A stretch of DNA of 64,000 bases. Origin: Stenopsyche tienmushanensis (taxonomy: Eukaryota; Arthropoda; Insecta; Trichoptera; Stenopsychidae). The notes below the pieces were generated by a model. That model was not told the DNA's origin, did not search any database, and saw nothing but the letters and a program-made list of their open reading frames with translations. This document shows, in pieces, positions 1 to 12,850 of the stretch; within the stretch, counting starts at the first letter, position 1; each line of letters starts with the position of its first letter. The position numbers were made by a program, and so were the translations under genes. The DNA is taken from the NCBI GenBank assembly GCA_008973525.1, contig WACJ01000344.1, positions 186,001-250,000 on the forward strand, written 5' to 3'.

Positions 1-3000
1 GGCTGTAAAAGAATCAACAATTTACCCTATAATGAAAGGAAAATAAAAAGTTAAATTATCTAAGGCAATTGCTAATAGTAAAACCTATTGTACTCAACTT
101 TCCCCAATCGCACCCAATCTTTATTCGAGCGAAGTTCAGCAATTTCATGCGATACAACGTAATAGTTTTAGAATTGGAAAACAAAGACACGATTCAAAGT
201 ATCAAAAATACAAGGTATTATAGTATGTTTTCCGGTAGTTCGTTGGAAAATAAAATGATTACATATGATCGATGATCTTAAATCACGTTTGCGTGCATTA
301 TGAATATTCAGATAGCGCCATAGTCGACTAATGATAAACGTCGTTATGACAACTCAAGTAAACGGCTCGATATCAGCTATGTATTTCAAATGAATATTTG
401 ATAGGCTGCTTTATGGACTCGCATGTGACTTGGAAAATTATTTCGTTCATTGCTCCTTGTAATAAAGATCATAGCTTAATTCCCGTAAACGACATTGTAA
501 TCGACATTACACAAGCACATCGACTTATTACAGGGCCTGCTGTTTTTATCCCATAGTTATCTAAAGCATCCAGATGGTGCAAAACCGACCCAAAGTTTGC
601 CATGGCCGCATGCTTATGAATTTTTTGTCGATGTTTCTCAAATGGCCCGTTTCGCCAGGGATTTTGATTCGGAGGCGTCCAGGGCGAGTTCGAATCCCGA
701 TTGATTTATGTCCCTGGTTGGATGGAATTAAGAAGCAGAGGTTGCCAACACAAATTGGTGTAGCCTGCTCCGTCGTTTAATTAATTTAATTATTTAATTA
801 AGTGTCGCCTTTAAGCCTGTTTCGAATATCACCTTGCTTCCAGTGCGGCTTTATTTATTATGTACTCTAAATACTCTGTAAATTCTAATATAAGACGTTT
901 AACCCTTGAATCTGTGCTAAATACAGAAGGTCTTTGAACTACAACATCCGACCCGGCAAGCCTTAAATTTGCCACTGTATACAAAATACAAAAATAAAAT
1001 TTGTGGCTCGCCTCCAAAACAACCCCTTTCGGTCCCAAAATATCTATTTAAACTTCTATTTATCGCCAAACATTCAAAATTAATACGAATCGATAAAGGC
1101 AAAAAATAAACGTCATCAATATTCCAAATCGAATTTTAACGAAAATTCTTATCATTACCAATTGCTGATATAATGGGGTGATTTCTGGATTGGGAAATTT
1201 CATTTTTACCGAAAAAATTTAGGAGATCAGAAGTATCTCATACTTACTTTTACAATTTGGGGATGTTCCATTGAATGATCAAACATTATCTAAATTTTTA
1301 TTTTCAGCCATTTATTAAATATAAATATTGTATAAAAATATGCGTATTGATTCCTTGATTTTATCGTACAAATTCATACCTTGGAGATAAACTTGAGAGG
1401 TTTGAAAATTTAATATTTCCGATCGATCATCTTGATCATAATGTCAATAAATGTAGTATATTGATAGTGTAAATAAGATCTGTATCTAATTTATCGTCAA
1501 ACTCATTTTCCTCCCTTAATTCTCGACTGGCTCTCTGAAAATGTGAGTTACCAAAATCATTATTCAATACACAAGTCTTATTAGCATAAAAATCAAATTT
1601 AAAAAAGAAAAAACAGAAATCAAATGCAAGATTTATCAATATGTGGTGAAATGCATAAATAATTTATATCCTTGTTCTTGAATAAGTATTGAAAAGCCAT
1701 TCTTTTTTAATAGTCAAGAGAGCTTCTCTTTGAACCAACGCTTATTCAATAATTAATTCGAAAGCTTTCTTAGCATCCAAAGCTCGCTTTCTTGTATGGG
1801 AAATAAAAATAATAAATGTTTAAACATGAGGAAATTAAATAGTTTCACTAGAGCGCACTATTTATTTAATCTTTTTAGGGAGAGCTTTGGTAAATTTAAA
1901 AAATGTACCAGAATACCGTTTGAATACAAATGTAATATTAAAATATTATCCCTAAATTCGTTTTTCAATCATTTTTAGTGATTATGCTTGATAAAAATAC
2001 AAAATTTAAAATATGAACGCTTTCAAAATTTGAAGCATTTCATGGAACCAATTATGAGAGTCACTCAAAATTAATTTGTTGTTGCCTTTTTGACCCATTT
2101 ATTGATGAGCACCTAATTAAGACCTTCTTAAGATTCATTATCTCGCTTTCGGTAAGCTTCTCAAAATATTTAAACAAAATGCGAATCGTTTCGTCGACGG
2201 ATCGACCGATTAAATTCGCGCTTGAAGATTCCCAAACCGTTGTGTAATATTAGCGAACGGCATTTGGGAATAAAACACTTTAATATGCCAAGAATTCTCC
2301 TGAAACCGCCTCTGTACAAGCCGCAGCGGGCGACCCAGAAATGCTCGAACACGATATTATGGTTTGACAATAAAATTAACACGCTTTTAAAAACGGAGAC
2401 ACCAATTAAGCCCAACAATGTTTGATGTCTTTCGCGATGATTGTCGAACAAATTTATAAACTATTCCGATTGAGCGGATTCCAAAATAGGAAATAAATTC
2501 GGTTGAAGACGTAATAAAGTTATTCCCATTGAAGATCTTTTTTTGATAATGAAAACGTTTGAAGTTTTTCGTGAATGTCGATGTGATTGAACCCGACTTA
2601 TAATATTGTCCCATGACCCTTACTTTTGAAATGCTGCGATCAAAATAAATCCGATGAGCGACTTTTATCCAGCGGAAAAATTTTACATCAATTTCCTAAT
2701 TAGATCGTCAAAAAAGATTTTTATTCGCATTTAAATAGCACATAAATAAAAATGTTATGCGTGCATATAAATTCACAATTATTCAGCTGTAATATAGCAT
2801 TTTTATATACAAGATTTATTATGGTGTTATACGATTTTTCAATCATGAACTTCGAATTCTCGAAACTTTTTCTAAGCTTATGGAAGTGCTCCTACACGTT
2901 CTAGATGAGCATTATTTATAAAATTTGGCAAGCATATGTATAATAAACGTCTTCATTGTATAGACTACACTTATTCAAAAATTACCAACTGTTTTTTTTA

Positions 3001-3416
3001 ATGAACAAAAAACTACAAAAAAAGTTGGTAAAATCACACAGTTTTTCTTCAATAGCTCACTATTTTTTTATTTTTTAATATTTATTCCTAATTATAGTCT
3101 ATAATATACACGATATTATACAAAGTAAAAATATGTTTAATTTTTTTTCCTTAAATTACCTGTCCAAGACTTAAGACTTCCATGGTGAAGAATGTCATCT
3201 TTCACATGGCTAAATATTAAATTTTTATATTTAAAATTTTTGGCATAAAAAAAATTTAAAAAACGATCTCTTGTAGGCCCAACAAGGTAGAAACGTCCCT
3301 TAAATTGGTGCACCGTTTTAAAAAATTATTTCACAATTTTATCATTATTATATAAGACACTCTTATTTACGAATAAAATTATTTTATGATACTATACAGA
3401 ATCATTATACAATATT
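1..3416. other. AT-rich gene-free DNA
   Basis: I see no gene here. Open frames are short, lack recognisable motifs and have no consistent splice partners. A 7-base inverted pair (CCAGGGA at 655-661 and TCCCTGG at 711-717) encloses a GTTCGAATCCC box at about 689-699. This superficially recalls a tRNA, but the T stem does not pair. It may be decayed repeat DNA. Confidence 0.6.
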
Positions 3417-3639
3417 AGGTGGACTGAAAAGTAATCACGCATTTTTTTTAATAATACCATTGTTTTTCACATTTATATAAGATGTAATTTCAGTCGTTAT
3501 TAGTAATTAATTCTCATATTTTTTTGCAGTTTTTCAATTCCTTTTTTGGCAAATATTTTTCGGCTCAAAAAAGTCGATTTTAATTGAAACTTACGGACGT
3601 GTTTAATTCATAAAATGCGTGATTTTTTTCTGGTCCCCT
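3417..3639. mobile_element. mariner-type MITE
   Basis: The left end begins AGGTGGACTGAAAAGTAATC. The reverse complement of the right end begins AGGGGACCAGAAAAAAATCA. The two continue alike (ACGCATTTT), giving imperfect terminal inverted repeats of about 28 bases around a 223-base element. AATATT flanks both ends (on the right after one intervening base), compatible with TA-type insertion. The end resembles mariner termini of the 'AGGTTGG..AAAAGTAAT' kind from general knowledge. The interior shows no convincing transposase, so it looks non-autonomous. Confidence 0.6.
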
Positions 3640-3916
3640 CAATATTTTGTTAATGTATAGAGCATTTTTTTTTTGCTGCTGTTTTGCATTTCCATCAACT
3701 AATTCTTCCAATTCGACGTCTGCTTCATAATTATATTTTTCCACATTTTTTAGCACAGAATCAAAAATCAACATTAATCTATCAACAGTGGTTCTGGCGA
3801 ACAACCACCTCTATCCTATTATTTCAAATATAATAAAAATATTCTTATCTAAACACGAAAATTGTGTGCTAAATATGAACATTTCAATTCGCACTCATCT
3901 AATATATAAAAATTCA

Positions 3917-4200
3917 TATCTGTTTGTTCGTATGCAATGCGCTACTATACCGTTCATCAAATTGCGATAAAACTTCGTCCAATTATTGCTAAGTATTTTG
4001 CAAGTAATATAGGCATAGTTAAATACACAAAATAAAATAAAATGTTTGTTCGTATTTTATGCTCTTCCATACCGTTCATTCGATTGCAATGAAACTTTGC
4101 CAACTTATTTTTTGCACTTTTTTAAATAATATAGGTATAGTACAATTAACTTACAGTAGATATTTATAAATAAAAATTAATGTTTGTTCATATTTATTCA
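3917..4200. repeat. Degenerate tandem repeat, unit about 133 bases
   Basis: A unit starting TGTTTGTTCGTAT and containing ATACCGTTCAT, then ATTGC.AT.AAACTT, then AATATAGG.ATAGT, occurs from about 3919 and again from about 4052. A third partial start (TGTTTGTTCATAT) lies near 4182. Units are diverged and differ by small indels. 'Tgtttgttcgta' openings are common in insect Helitron-like non-autonomous elements, so this may be the inside of one. That assignment is an inference. Confidence 0.55.
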
Positions 4201-5035
4201 ATTTCAATAAATTTATTCACTATCGGAAAGAAAATAAATTTCATTATTTCTATCATTCCTAATTAAAAAAGATAAATCTTTCAAATTTCAAACAATATTT
4301 TTAGCAACACGCTGGGTATGGGTAAATTTAAATTAAAAGTGGGTTCATCTTCCTTTAAAATTTCATTTTAAAAATCATGTAATTGTATAGGTATAAATAT
4401 ATTTTTGAATTCATGAATGAATTTCGGGGTTGATATAAATATATGATTGAGTACGAGTCGATCACATTGCATCATAGAGCGAGCGCTGTTAGGGTAGGTA
4501 AACAAATACATGCTATTATTTCTAAGAATATATATTTAACATGGGTTCAATTCGTACAAAATGGGGTTTGTATGTATATCGGTATTATTAAAAGTAGTTT
4601 GAGTGATAAAAAATGTTATATTTACTGACCTGTGACACTAAGCAGGGACATGGCGACAACCTCACAACACTTTTCCCACCAAATTTATTTCACTCGCTGA
4701 CTATGCTATGTATTGATCTAGATACACTTCTACTTTACTTCACTGTCACCTAATTATTAGAATCATATTTTTAAATATTTATTATTACGTTATATCACAC
4801 TCGCATTGAATATCCCTTCGCGATAAGATAATGTGCACATGGAGGAGGGTCACCCTAGCGATCCCTCGTAAACATAACTCGCAACTGTGTCAATCGCCTT
4901 CGCACTATTCATAAATCCATCTAATGAATGAAAGTCAGGCTATATTCGTTCACATTGTGCAATACACTATTTGGTTGAACTGTAAATCGAGTGTCAGCAG
5001 TGCGGAATGAGGGTTTCCCGAGTGGCTGTCGAGAC
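4201..5035. other. AT-rich intergenic DNA, no gene seen
   Basis: No coding or RNA feature can be supported. Base composition shifts towards higher GC after about 4800, leading into the GC-rich island that follows. Confidence 0.5.
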
Positions 5036-5445
5036 GTAACCTTAAAGGCTTTTCCCGCTCGTGCGGCCCCGTCGCGTGTCTCCGTCTCGTCGGGGGTTGT
5101 CAGTCGGGGGTTGCTTGTTTTCAAAAGATGGTTCACTGTCATAAAGTCTAGGGTTCAGGTCTGAGAGGTAACCTAGAGGAGGTCCGGCCCGAGCGCGGGT
5201 GCTCCGGGCCGTCGTCCGTCGCGGTGGTCGGCGGCGGTCCACTGAGGCTTTTTCGGGTCGGACCGGCGGGTCAGGGGCTGCGGTGGCGAGCCCCCGGTGG
5301 GCCCCGGGCCGCAACTCAGAGCGGCCCCATCGCTCACGGCACTGGCGCTGCCCGCTGACTGGCTGCCCGTCCAGACCGCGCTTTACCCGCCCTGGACGAC
5401 GCCATCTTGCTTTTGCGCACTGCTCGCCTCGTAGGAATACGCTGT
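5036..5445. promoter_or_regulatory. GC-rich, CpG-dense island: candidate promoter or first exon
   Basis: About 400 bases are strikingly GC- and CpG-rich in otherwise AT-rich DNA, which is typical of an unmethylated promoter or first exon. On the minus strand CAAGATGGCG (complement of 5399-5408) matches the core of the YY1/Pho motif often found at transcription starts with an embedded ATG. That ATG opens only a 23-codon frame. Longer open frames on both strands (5199-5537 plus, 5042-5314 minus) are Arg/Pro/Gly-rich, as expected by chance in CpG-rich DNA. No spliced partner could be identified inside the window, so the gene it serves is unknown. Confidence 0.45.
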
Positions 5446-5770
5446 ATATCTTCTCATACGACCTAATAATGTCACTAAATGCAGACGCTTATCAATCAAC
5501 CCGGCGAAAAAGCCTTAAAAATTTTCACCCACGCTGAAAACCTTCATACTACACAAAACCACATGCTGGACACGCCTATCAATTTTTTACCACTCAATAA
5601 CAATTTCCTCGCCCAAATAATCGATTATACACAAAAAATGCATTTAAGACACCAATGCCACTAGATTCTGGGCTTTTTACATGGTCTCAACCGAAAACTC
5701 TCTCAAGAGAAGCCTCTTTACTTTACTTTGAATGTATCGTGATCAAAACAAAAACTTATTCGTATAGACG

Positions 5771-5802
5771 ATGATGCTGTATCAAATATGATACAGCATC
5801 AT
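5771..5802. repeat. Perfect 14-bp hairpin
   Basis: ATGATGCTGTATCA (5771-5784) is followed by a 4-base loop AATA and its exact reverse complement (5789-5802). The right arm runs into a T tract. The stem is too short for a microRNA precursor. It may be the centre of a fold-back element. Confidence 0.8.
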
Positions 5803-5879
5803 TTTTAATGCACCGATGCCAAAAACAAGAGCGTTTATATATTTACAATATATCTACATATTCACCCTGTGCTGCGTAC

Positions 5880-6430
5880 CCGTAAAATATTGTGTGGAAC
5901 AGCCGATTACAGTAATTGGTGGAGACTGTGTCAAAGGCTCACCACTATCCTCAACAGCCTAGGCATATAGGGAAAAACGATTTTAGGCTGTTCAAACGGC
6001 GAATTGTTTCCATGGCCAGGTACTACAAATACGAGTACCATGGGGAAGGAGTAGCCTCTACAGTCCGTCACCTGCTTCAAACTGAGATTGGACTCGTGGT
6101 GGCAGTGAACCCACGGAAGTAAATCCCTTGAATTTAGCATAACCTTAGTCATTCCTTCTCCATCGCACCTTCGGGTGCACATGGTCTGGAGTTGGTAATT
6201 CTCGCGGAAACCTCGCCTCCTCTGGAGGGCCTGGATGCTCCACGCGTAGCGTTTCTCGTGGGGCTAAATAATCAGTGGAAGACACTCTTTGTAGGACTAG
6301 TCTGAGATAATCCGGAACAGACCATGCAGCAGCGCAGGAAATGGGATCGACATTAAAATTATCCCCAAATCCAGTCTGTCGTCTGTCATATCTACACATT
6401 GGATTATCTATAAAACAAAAAATGCGCAAA
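5880..6430. other. Moderately GC-rich segment with open frames, unidentified
   Basis: Composition is richer in G+C than the flanks. A 68-codon plus-strand frame (5916-6122) and a 94-codon minus-strand frame (6145-6429) meet back to back. The minus frame contains a run EEARFPRELPTPDHVHPKVR and no motif I recognise. No TATA element, splice partner or family resemblance could be established. It could be the remnant of a mobile element or an exon of an unknown gene. I do not call it a gene. Confidence 0.3.
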
Positions 6431-6439
6431 ACGGTTTGT

Positions 6440-6695
6440 TTGTTATTTGTTAGCTAAAATATTGCACCGTGTGTTGTATAATATATAATAAAATAGGCAT
6501 GTCACTTGTATACACACACATACGCGCGCGTACAACAGCATCTCCATGACGTATGTGACGGACACGGAATACGCTATAAAATATTCTTCCTCTCTTTCCG
6601 ATCAAATGCCGCTTGGCGTTTCACTTTTTGTGACATTCAGATACTGTTACCAATTGGCGCGCGATTTTACAATAAATCCATCATGTGACCAGAAA
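6440..6695 (+). repeat. Dispersed repeat family, copy a
   Basis: Carries the family signature: TTAGCTAAAA upstream, a TGTATAATATATAATAAAAT core at about 6475-6494, an intermediate CA/CG-rich simple stretch, and a distal CTCTCTTTCCGATCAA block (about 6592-6607) followed by GTTTCAC. The same order of blocks recurs near 12.9, 17.1, 26.2 and 52.4 kb. The superfamily is not recognised. Confidence 0.65.
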
Positions 6696-8020
6696 AAAAA
6701 ATCCTGGATGAATGAATGTTCATTAAAAACATTGAGCTTATAAAAACACAATGATGATTCTAAATGCACTCAACTAACCAAATCATAAAAAAGCAATGAT
6801 CGTTGATTTAAATTAGCATTATTGATATTAAAATATCTCGTTATCATTGAGCATTTTTATTTTGCATTTCTGCATAAAATTGTATGTCGCGCGATGAAGC
6901 ATACATCGGATTCCGACGACGCGGTATCCGCGAGGGGGTGTGAGTGGGCTATGACGTCACGCCTCCCTAAAAGCCTCCAGTGAAGTTGCGCATGCGTATG
7001 CCGACTTGTGACCATCAGCAGTTGTTGATCGGCAACTTTCCCCGGTAACATTAAGTTGCGTACGATTTTTCCTACTACGACCGCCTGCCATACTATATGC
7101 GGCCCTTTCGAAACCCGGCAATAAAATCATTACTTTTTTAAACATTTAATAACCATTGACATCCATTTGCTTGAATGCCAATCGCTTATTATACAAATTT
7201 AAAACGCTATAGTATCTTTTAAATATTTTTTGCAAATAAAATTATATTTGTTAAATAAATTCAAATTCCATTTCGGAGTACTTTGGAAAATTCAAATAAT
7301 TTTGGTTTTTCATCCCTATTCAGAATACGATGGCAGTCTTTACTGCGTTCACTTTGCAGGCAAATACTTCCGGCAAACTGACTTCCTGTGTTTTTCATTG
7401 ATGTTTCTTTGTGGCGTGGATGAAATGTTGGAATTGCAACTGAATGAGCTTTCAAACTCTTTTCAATCATTTCCTTTTTATATACCCATGAAAAACGACC
7501 ATCTTTCTGCTCTTAGCAATAATGCATCCATTTATGCATAAATAAAATATCTTATATGATATTTTAATACCACTATGATAGTGTGGCTTAAATTTTAATA
7601 TACATAATTATGGTACCCTTCAAAAAAATAGTAAAATTATAAACATGCCTTATTTTATATAAATATGATCTTAATAAATATAATTTGAACATATCAATAT
7701 GCCTAAGGATATCGTCTTTAGAATTATATAACTAATGTTCGGAATTCGCTCCCCTTCTAGCCTCAATCGTTAAATGTAGTTATCATATTCATACAATTTG
7801 AATAAAGTTTAACGGACTTCAGCGATGTCTGTTCCCTATAAATTTAATAATACTGTAGCGTGGGAATATATTCCCGACTATTTTTGAGTAATTATCATAA
7901 TATAAAAGTAAATTAATTAATTAAAATTATATTTACGCCGTTAATTATTGTTTTTATGCTGTTCGAATTTTGAAACCGATCCTAAAGATTCTAGGACGAA
8001 CAGACTGTCTATTCTTTCTG
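6696..8020. other. AT-rich gene-free DNA
   Basis: A more GC-rich patch sits at about 6890-7110, but no coding feature, RNA gene or clear repeat was recognised. The 103-codon open frame at 7230-7541 shows no domain and is opposed by another frame. Confidence 0.45.
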
Positions 8021-8400
8021 GGGCGCCTTGCTGACTGTTCGTATTAATTCGGCTCTTCCTGTTCTTTCAAAACATTAGGTACTGCATGCGGTGTCGCTGA
8101 GCCGTCCCGGATTACTGGACGTCCCAGTTCCTCACGGGATACGGGTAGTTTAGGGCCTTTCTCCACAGGCTTAGGATTTCTTCTTCCTCGGAGTGCTCAT
8201 GCGGAGATTCGTTCATGGACGCAGAGCATCTTCTATGGATATGATCGCGAGGCGCAATTTCGTTGTGTCAGCAGTCCAGATTTTGGACCGGTTGGACACC
8301 GAAACCTTGACCGAAAATTTCAGGACTTTCTGCCACAAATTTGGTAAAAATGCATTCCTGGTGCCTTCTGTGCTAGAGTCGTACTGAGCGTAATCAATCA
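8020..8400 (+). other. Unidentified GC-richer segment with a 64-codon open frame
   Basis: The segment has balanced composition unlike its surroundings. An open frame at 8193-8387 encodes a short Arg-rich start and then a helical-looking stretch (ILDRLDTETLTENFRTFC). No start context, splice site or family supports a real gene. It is probably an old mobile-element or pseudogene fragment. Confidence 0.25.
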
Positions 8401-8989
8401 TTATTTTTTTAATTCTCAGACTAAACATAGTGTACGAAATAAGAGTGAATGAGACTATTGTTAACCAGGTGTGTGCTTGAGTCTTGTTTTGATAGAAATA
8501 CTAAGAAATAAGTGTAGGGGAAATATACGTAAGTTTTAAATTTTGACATTTTAATTAAAGATGGCTCTGTAAAAGACAATATCAACAAGTAAGCTTTGTT
8601 TTTCGCTTTTAACGTATAGCATTTACGAAGAAGAGATTACCTACCCACGCATTCAGTGGCATGATGGTAATTCTCTGTTCTCACAAGCAATGTGCTAAAA
8701 TATTGTTGATGTATCAATACGCAAATGCGCCGATTTATTAAGAGAACCAAATAGTATTCGCGTATTTTGAGATCCCATGTTTGAGCCCAGTTTGTGTTCG
8801 GACACAGTGACGGAAACATCTTTGTAAGTTTTTTTTTTGTAGAACTATTGTTAAACTTTATTTTTTGTAACGATTTTCTTTAATTAAGAGTACAGTGTCC
8901 AGATCCGAAACTAACGAATTCCGAACCCGGAATTATGTAAAGCTTTTTTTATTTGGATTGAAATACCACAAAAGCCAGTAAAACACTCA

Positions 8990-9250
8990 ATGATGTTTAT
9001 GGTGAAGTGGTTAAAATTAGTTGATGCCAATATAGGTTACAAACATTTAAATCGCACAGTAGAATCGAAGCAGATCCACGGCAAACAATCGAAGAGTTAT
9101 TACAAAAGCTAGGATTCCCGTGGACTACTGTGCAAACACATTTAAAAATAGAAAACGAATAGGATAGGTGCTTTGCGTAGGATGGATACCGCACGTCTTT
9201 ACTAAACACAACAGAAACGAAGCACAAAACACGTGCTACGTCTTCTTGAC
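8990..9250 (+). pseudogene. Decayed mariner transposase fragment
   Basis: In one frame SRIEADPRQTIEELLQKLG (about 9060-9116) and then TTVQTHLK resemble the second helix-turn-helix of mariner transposases (the '..I..DPRQT..ELAE.LGVS..T...HL' region). After a frame change, WIPHVFTKHNRNEAQNTCYV resembles the adjoining 'W.PHELTE.....R' block. Stop codons and frame changes separate the pieces, and the catalytic DDD domain is absent, so this is a relic. Only the HTH-to-linker part remains. Confidence 0.65.
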
Positions 9251-12200
9251 ATCATAAAAAAATATCCTTTTTAAATAGTATTGGTAGGGTAATAATTCAT
9301 TATGAATTAATGAAATCGGGATAAACTATAACTGCACAAGTTTATTGTCGACAGAACTTTTGCATTAAAAATTAAAAGAGAAACGTCCGTATTTATTCAA
9401 TCGTAAGAAGGCGATACTGCATTTAAAACTTTCATTATTAATACATTTAAACTTTTTTATTAAATAGACGAATATCCTTTTATTACCCTAATATCATGCC
9501 ATAATAATTTTGATAATCTTTATGAATGAAAATTGAATTAAAATCTATCATAAATTTGTAGATTATTTTCAATCAAACAGTTGCACACAATTTTAAGAAA
9601 CTCTGCATATTAATTTATTTTTCGCAAATGCACCAGTTTAAGTTGACTTAACTGAATTTTAGAAAGGATTTAAAAGAGCCCTACGCCTTTACGTGTTCAT
9701 GGGGTGATTCCACATTTTCAGCTAATTAAGCAGTGAAATGATATAATACAAATGAATTAGGATATAAAGCCACAGAGTAATTGAGAAAATTCTAATAAGC
9801 AAACTTTTCAGTGTGTGATTCTATAAGCGTGTATTCTTGTAAGAGATACTCACAAAGGGAAAACCGCAGGAAATATAAAGCCTCGAGGGTGGAAAACATA
9901 TAACAGTACTCAGAGCAACGTCCTGGAAAATTCAAGGGTACTCGTGTGGGCTCAAAAAAACAAAACAGGTAGTAAAAATATTATTGTTTTTGTGTAACCT
10001 CTTCACGAAAATTTTCCAACAACCTGTTCTTAAAAGAAACTGTATTTGAGGGTTTATTAACTTTGCGCTCGGAGAAGAAACATCACTTTATTTTTTTCCG
10101 AGAAAATGGTGGGACACAACATAATTGAAGAGTCTTTTCTTATAAACAAAAAACTTATTTTCAAAGAAAATTTTTCATCTTTGAAAAATCCAATTTGGAG
10201 TCGCAAAAATTTATCAAGCCTCCGCTCTAAGAGCGCTGGAGATTTAATAAAGCCCGAGATTTAGTGGTATATAAATTATACCAATATTACGATTGACGTT
10301 ATTTTTTTAACAATTTTAATTAAAACAACAATTAATTTATTTCAATGTTCTATGGATTTTCTAATTGAGAGCATATTATTCAATTTTATTGATGACGATG
10401 GCGTAAAAAAAAATAATAAGAATCACCTTTGGTCGACTCGTTGTATTTTTTGATGAAGATTTCATGCATAAACACTCTCCAGAATTTTCATAAATATTCT
10501 TTAGCTCAATATAATTTGCACCAATAGATGCTTCTCTTCGTGAAAATTCTTAACAAAAATGGTTTGAATATTTGCTTAATTTTTTAATTTAGTTAAATAT
10601 ATTAATTAATACCAAAATTATTTAATATTTCTATATGTATATATCAACAAGAAATTATTTAAAAATTAACACTAAGCATATTATAATGTATGAATATATT
10701 TAACTTATAACTTACATCAATAGATGGCAGGTAATTTAAATGTTTAATGAATTATATTTTGAAAATTTAATAAATATAGCGATTGAACGGGATAATTTTT
10801 TGCAAATTTTAGAAAAAAATTCAAAGCGATTATCGTGTGTGAAAATGTGAATTTGTATCATTAGCGCCTCAGATACGTTGTTCATTAGGGTGGTCCTTAT
10901 TTTTCGACTTTTATAAAATTGAGTGGTAAGTAAAAATTGAGTAAAAAATTGCTCTCGCCAATGACTGAATTTGAAGTGAGAAGCAGGGCAGGGCTCAAAC
11001 TCAATATGTACCCGCGGGAAAGAATTAAGAAAAGGGGGAAGGGGAGTAGGGCTGACTGTAGTGAATTAGTGAGTCTTTCTGTGTGTTATTCCATTTCAAA
11101 ATAGACTAATAAACATACCTTTATTAAACATCTCTAAAAATTTTTTTTTAATAAAAAACACGTTTTAATGGACTAAAAAATCTTGCTAATTTAAATAATA
11201 TTTTAAGTTCACACTGCAACCCAAATTTTATTCAATATGCGTTGTTATTATCAATTTTTTAAGTCATAATATCATCATCATCATAGTGCAGCCACAAACA
11301 GTCCACTACAGAACTGGGGCCTCTTTAATATCCGGATGAACGCGTCGAAGGGCGCTTTTGCGACCTTCTCGATAGAAAATGTGAGAAATTTGGAAAGACT
11401 GAGTAGTTTTCCTCAGGAAATAGTGAAAAGACATAATATTAAATATCGCTTTTATAAAGTCAGTTGATACACTAAATCAAATCAGCCTATTTTTAATGAT
11501 ACACACTGTTGTTTGTTCATATAACCTTGCCAATATACAATCAGTTTTTGTTTATTTATGTTGTTTACAGTCTGGTTCTTTTGTCAATCAAACAAAAGGT
11601 GGAATGAAATATATCAATTTCCTCCCCCACATGTGTCATATCTCTTCAATGGTCAACAAATAAGCAAAAAAATATGATTTTTTTCTATGTTTAACGAAGA
11701 ATAAGCTGGTATTTTAATCCCACGTTCGTTGTTTTCATCATTTCTCCAATCTAATAATATAAGACATGCACCCACGTATAAGGTATTTTCATTAAAAAAT
11801 ATACATGTTTATCTTACAATTCTTTATAGAGGTGCTTTAGATCTCTATATATAACCCGATCGTCGTTGGTTTAAAAATATAAATAATATTCATAGTTTAA
11901 AATGACGTTATTTTTATTATACTTATCGATTTTTCTGGATTGTTTTCCGTAAAATGTTTTTTATAGTAACAGATCCCGGGGAGTGGATCGTGGTACGTTG
12001 ACGTGTATTAAAATCCAGTTGGAAATGAAGATCAAACGTTTTATTTTTATACCGAAGGGTTTATAACAAAGGGGTTTGTATTTGATAAACAAGACTATAA
12101 GGTCAGGTAAGGCATCGGAGCCAAATTGTTGGAATCTTCCATTATCCATGTATATTTAAATATGAAAATTATTCGACCCTCGTCATATTTCGACAACACT

Positions 12201-12850
12201 GCCTCACGACCCGTAGATATATTTCACTTTTAATTCAATCGATCGACTTTTATGACCTTTCGAGTGACTATTTGTTAAAGACATCTTAGGGGTGGATATT
12301 ATTATATTTTTTAATGGACGATAATAAGTTTTTTTTAATACGCCTTTGCACGTAACACATCTACGGGAATACTATGATCGACCTTGTGGATTTAATTTTA
12401 TTTGCAAAATTATGAGTGTTTTATTCAATGAAAGCATACGATACATCTGACCTTTCAGCGAGATTATCGCGTACACACACTTAAATTATGTCATTATTTA
12501 TATCAATCTCTGAGTAAATAAACGTTTAAATCCCTTAAATGGCCACATCCGATGTAACCTTTAAAAATCGAATAAATCTAACGGCACCCGAAACCGCAAC
12601 CTTCTACTATGTGCGTGGTTGCTCTTACCATTAAAAACTATTTTTGTCACTTCATATGATATTTGCCATGAAGCCTACATTCGCGTATACATTCAATGAG
12701 TTAATTTAAGCAATTATTTTTGCAATTGTGCAATAACAATTACAACATCTAAATTGCTTTTAATATCTTACAAATTTACAGATATTAATTAATTAAACAC
12801 TAACTCTACCAGCATTTCACATATACGTAACCATATCGCAAAACATATGT
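9251..12850. other. AT-rich gene-free DNA with a short CAT microsatellite
   Basis: No gene or RNA is supported. A short (CAT)n tract lies at about 11271-11284. A segment near 10880 begins TTAGGGTGGTCC, a type of sequence seen at mobile-element ends, but no matching partner was found. Confidence 0.5.

Noticed and set aside
640..720. tRNA-like segment with a GTTCGAATCCC box and a 7-bp outer stem
   Set aside because: The bases beside TTCGAAT do not form a T stem, no D or anticodon arm can be drawn, and the closing stem is not adjacent to a T arm.
3580..3804. 74-codon minus-strand frame overlapping the right end of the mariner-type MITE
   Set aside because: It has an acidic and Gln/Lys-rich stretch but no transposase motif (no HTH or DDD signature), so I did not call it a gene.
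5042..5537. 112- and 90-codon open frames in the GC-rich island
   Set aside because: Arg/Pro/Gly/Ala-rich composition with overlapping frames on both strands is what CpG-rich DNA gives by chance. No domain or splice partner was found.
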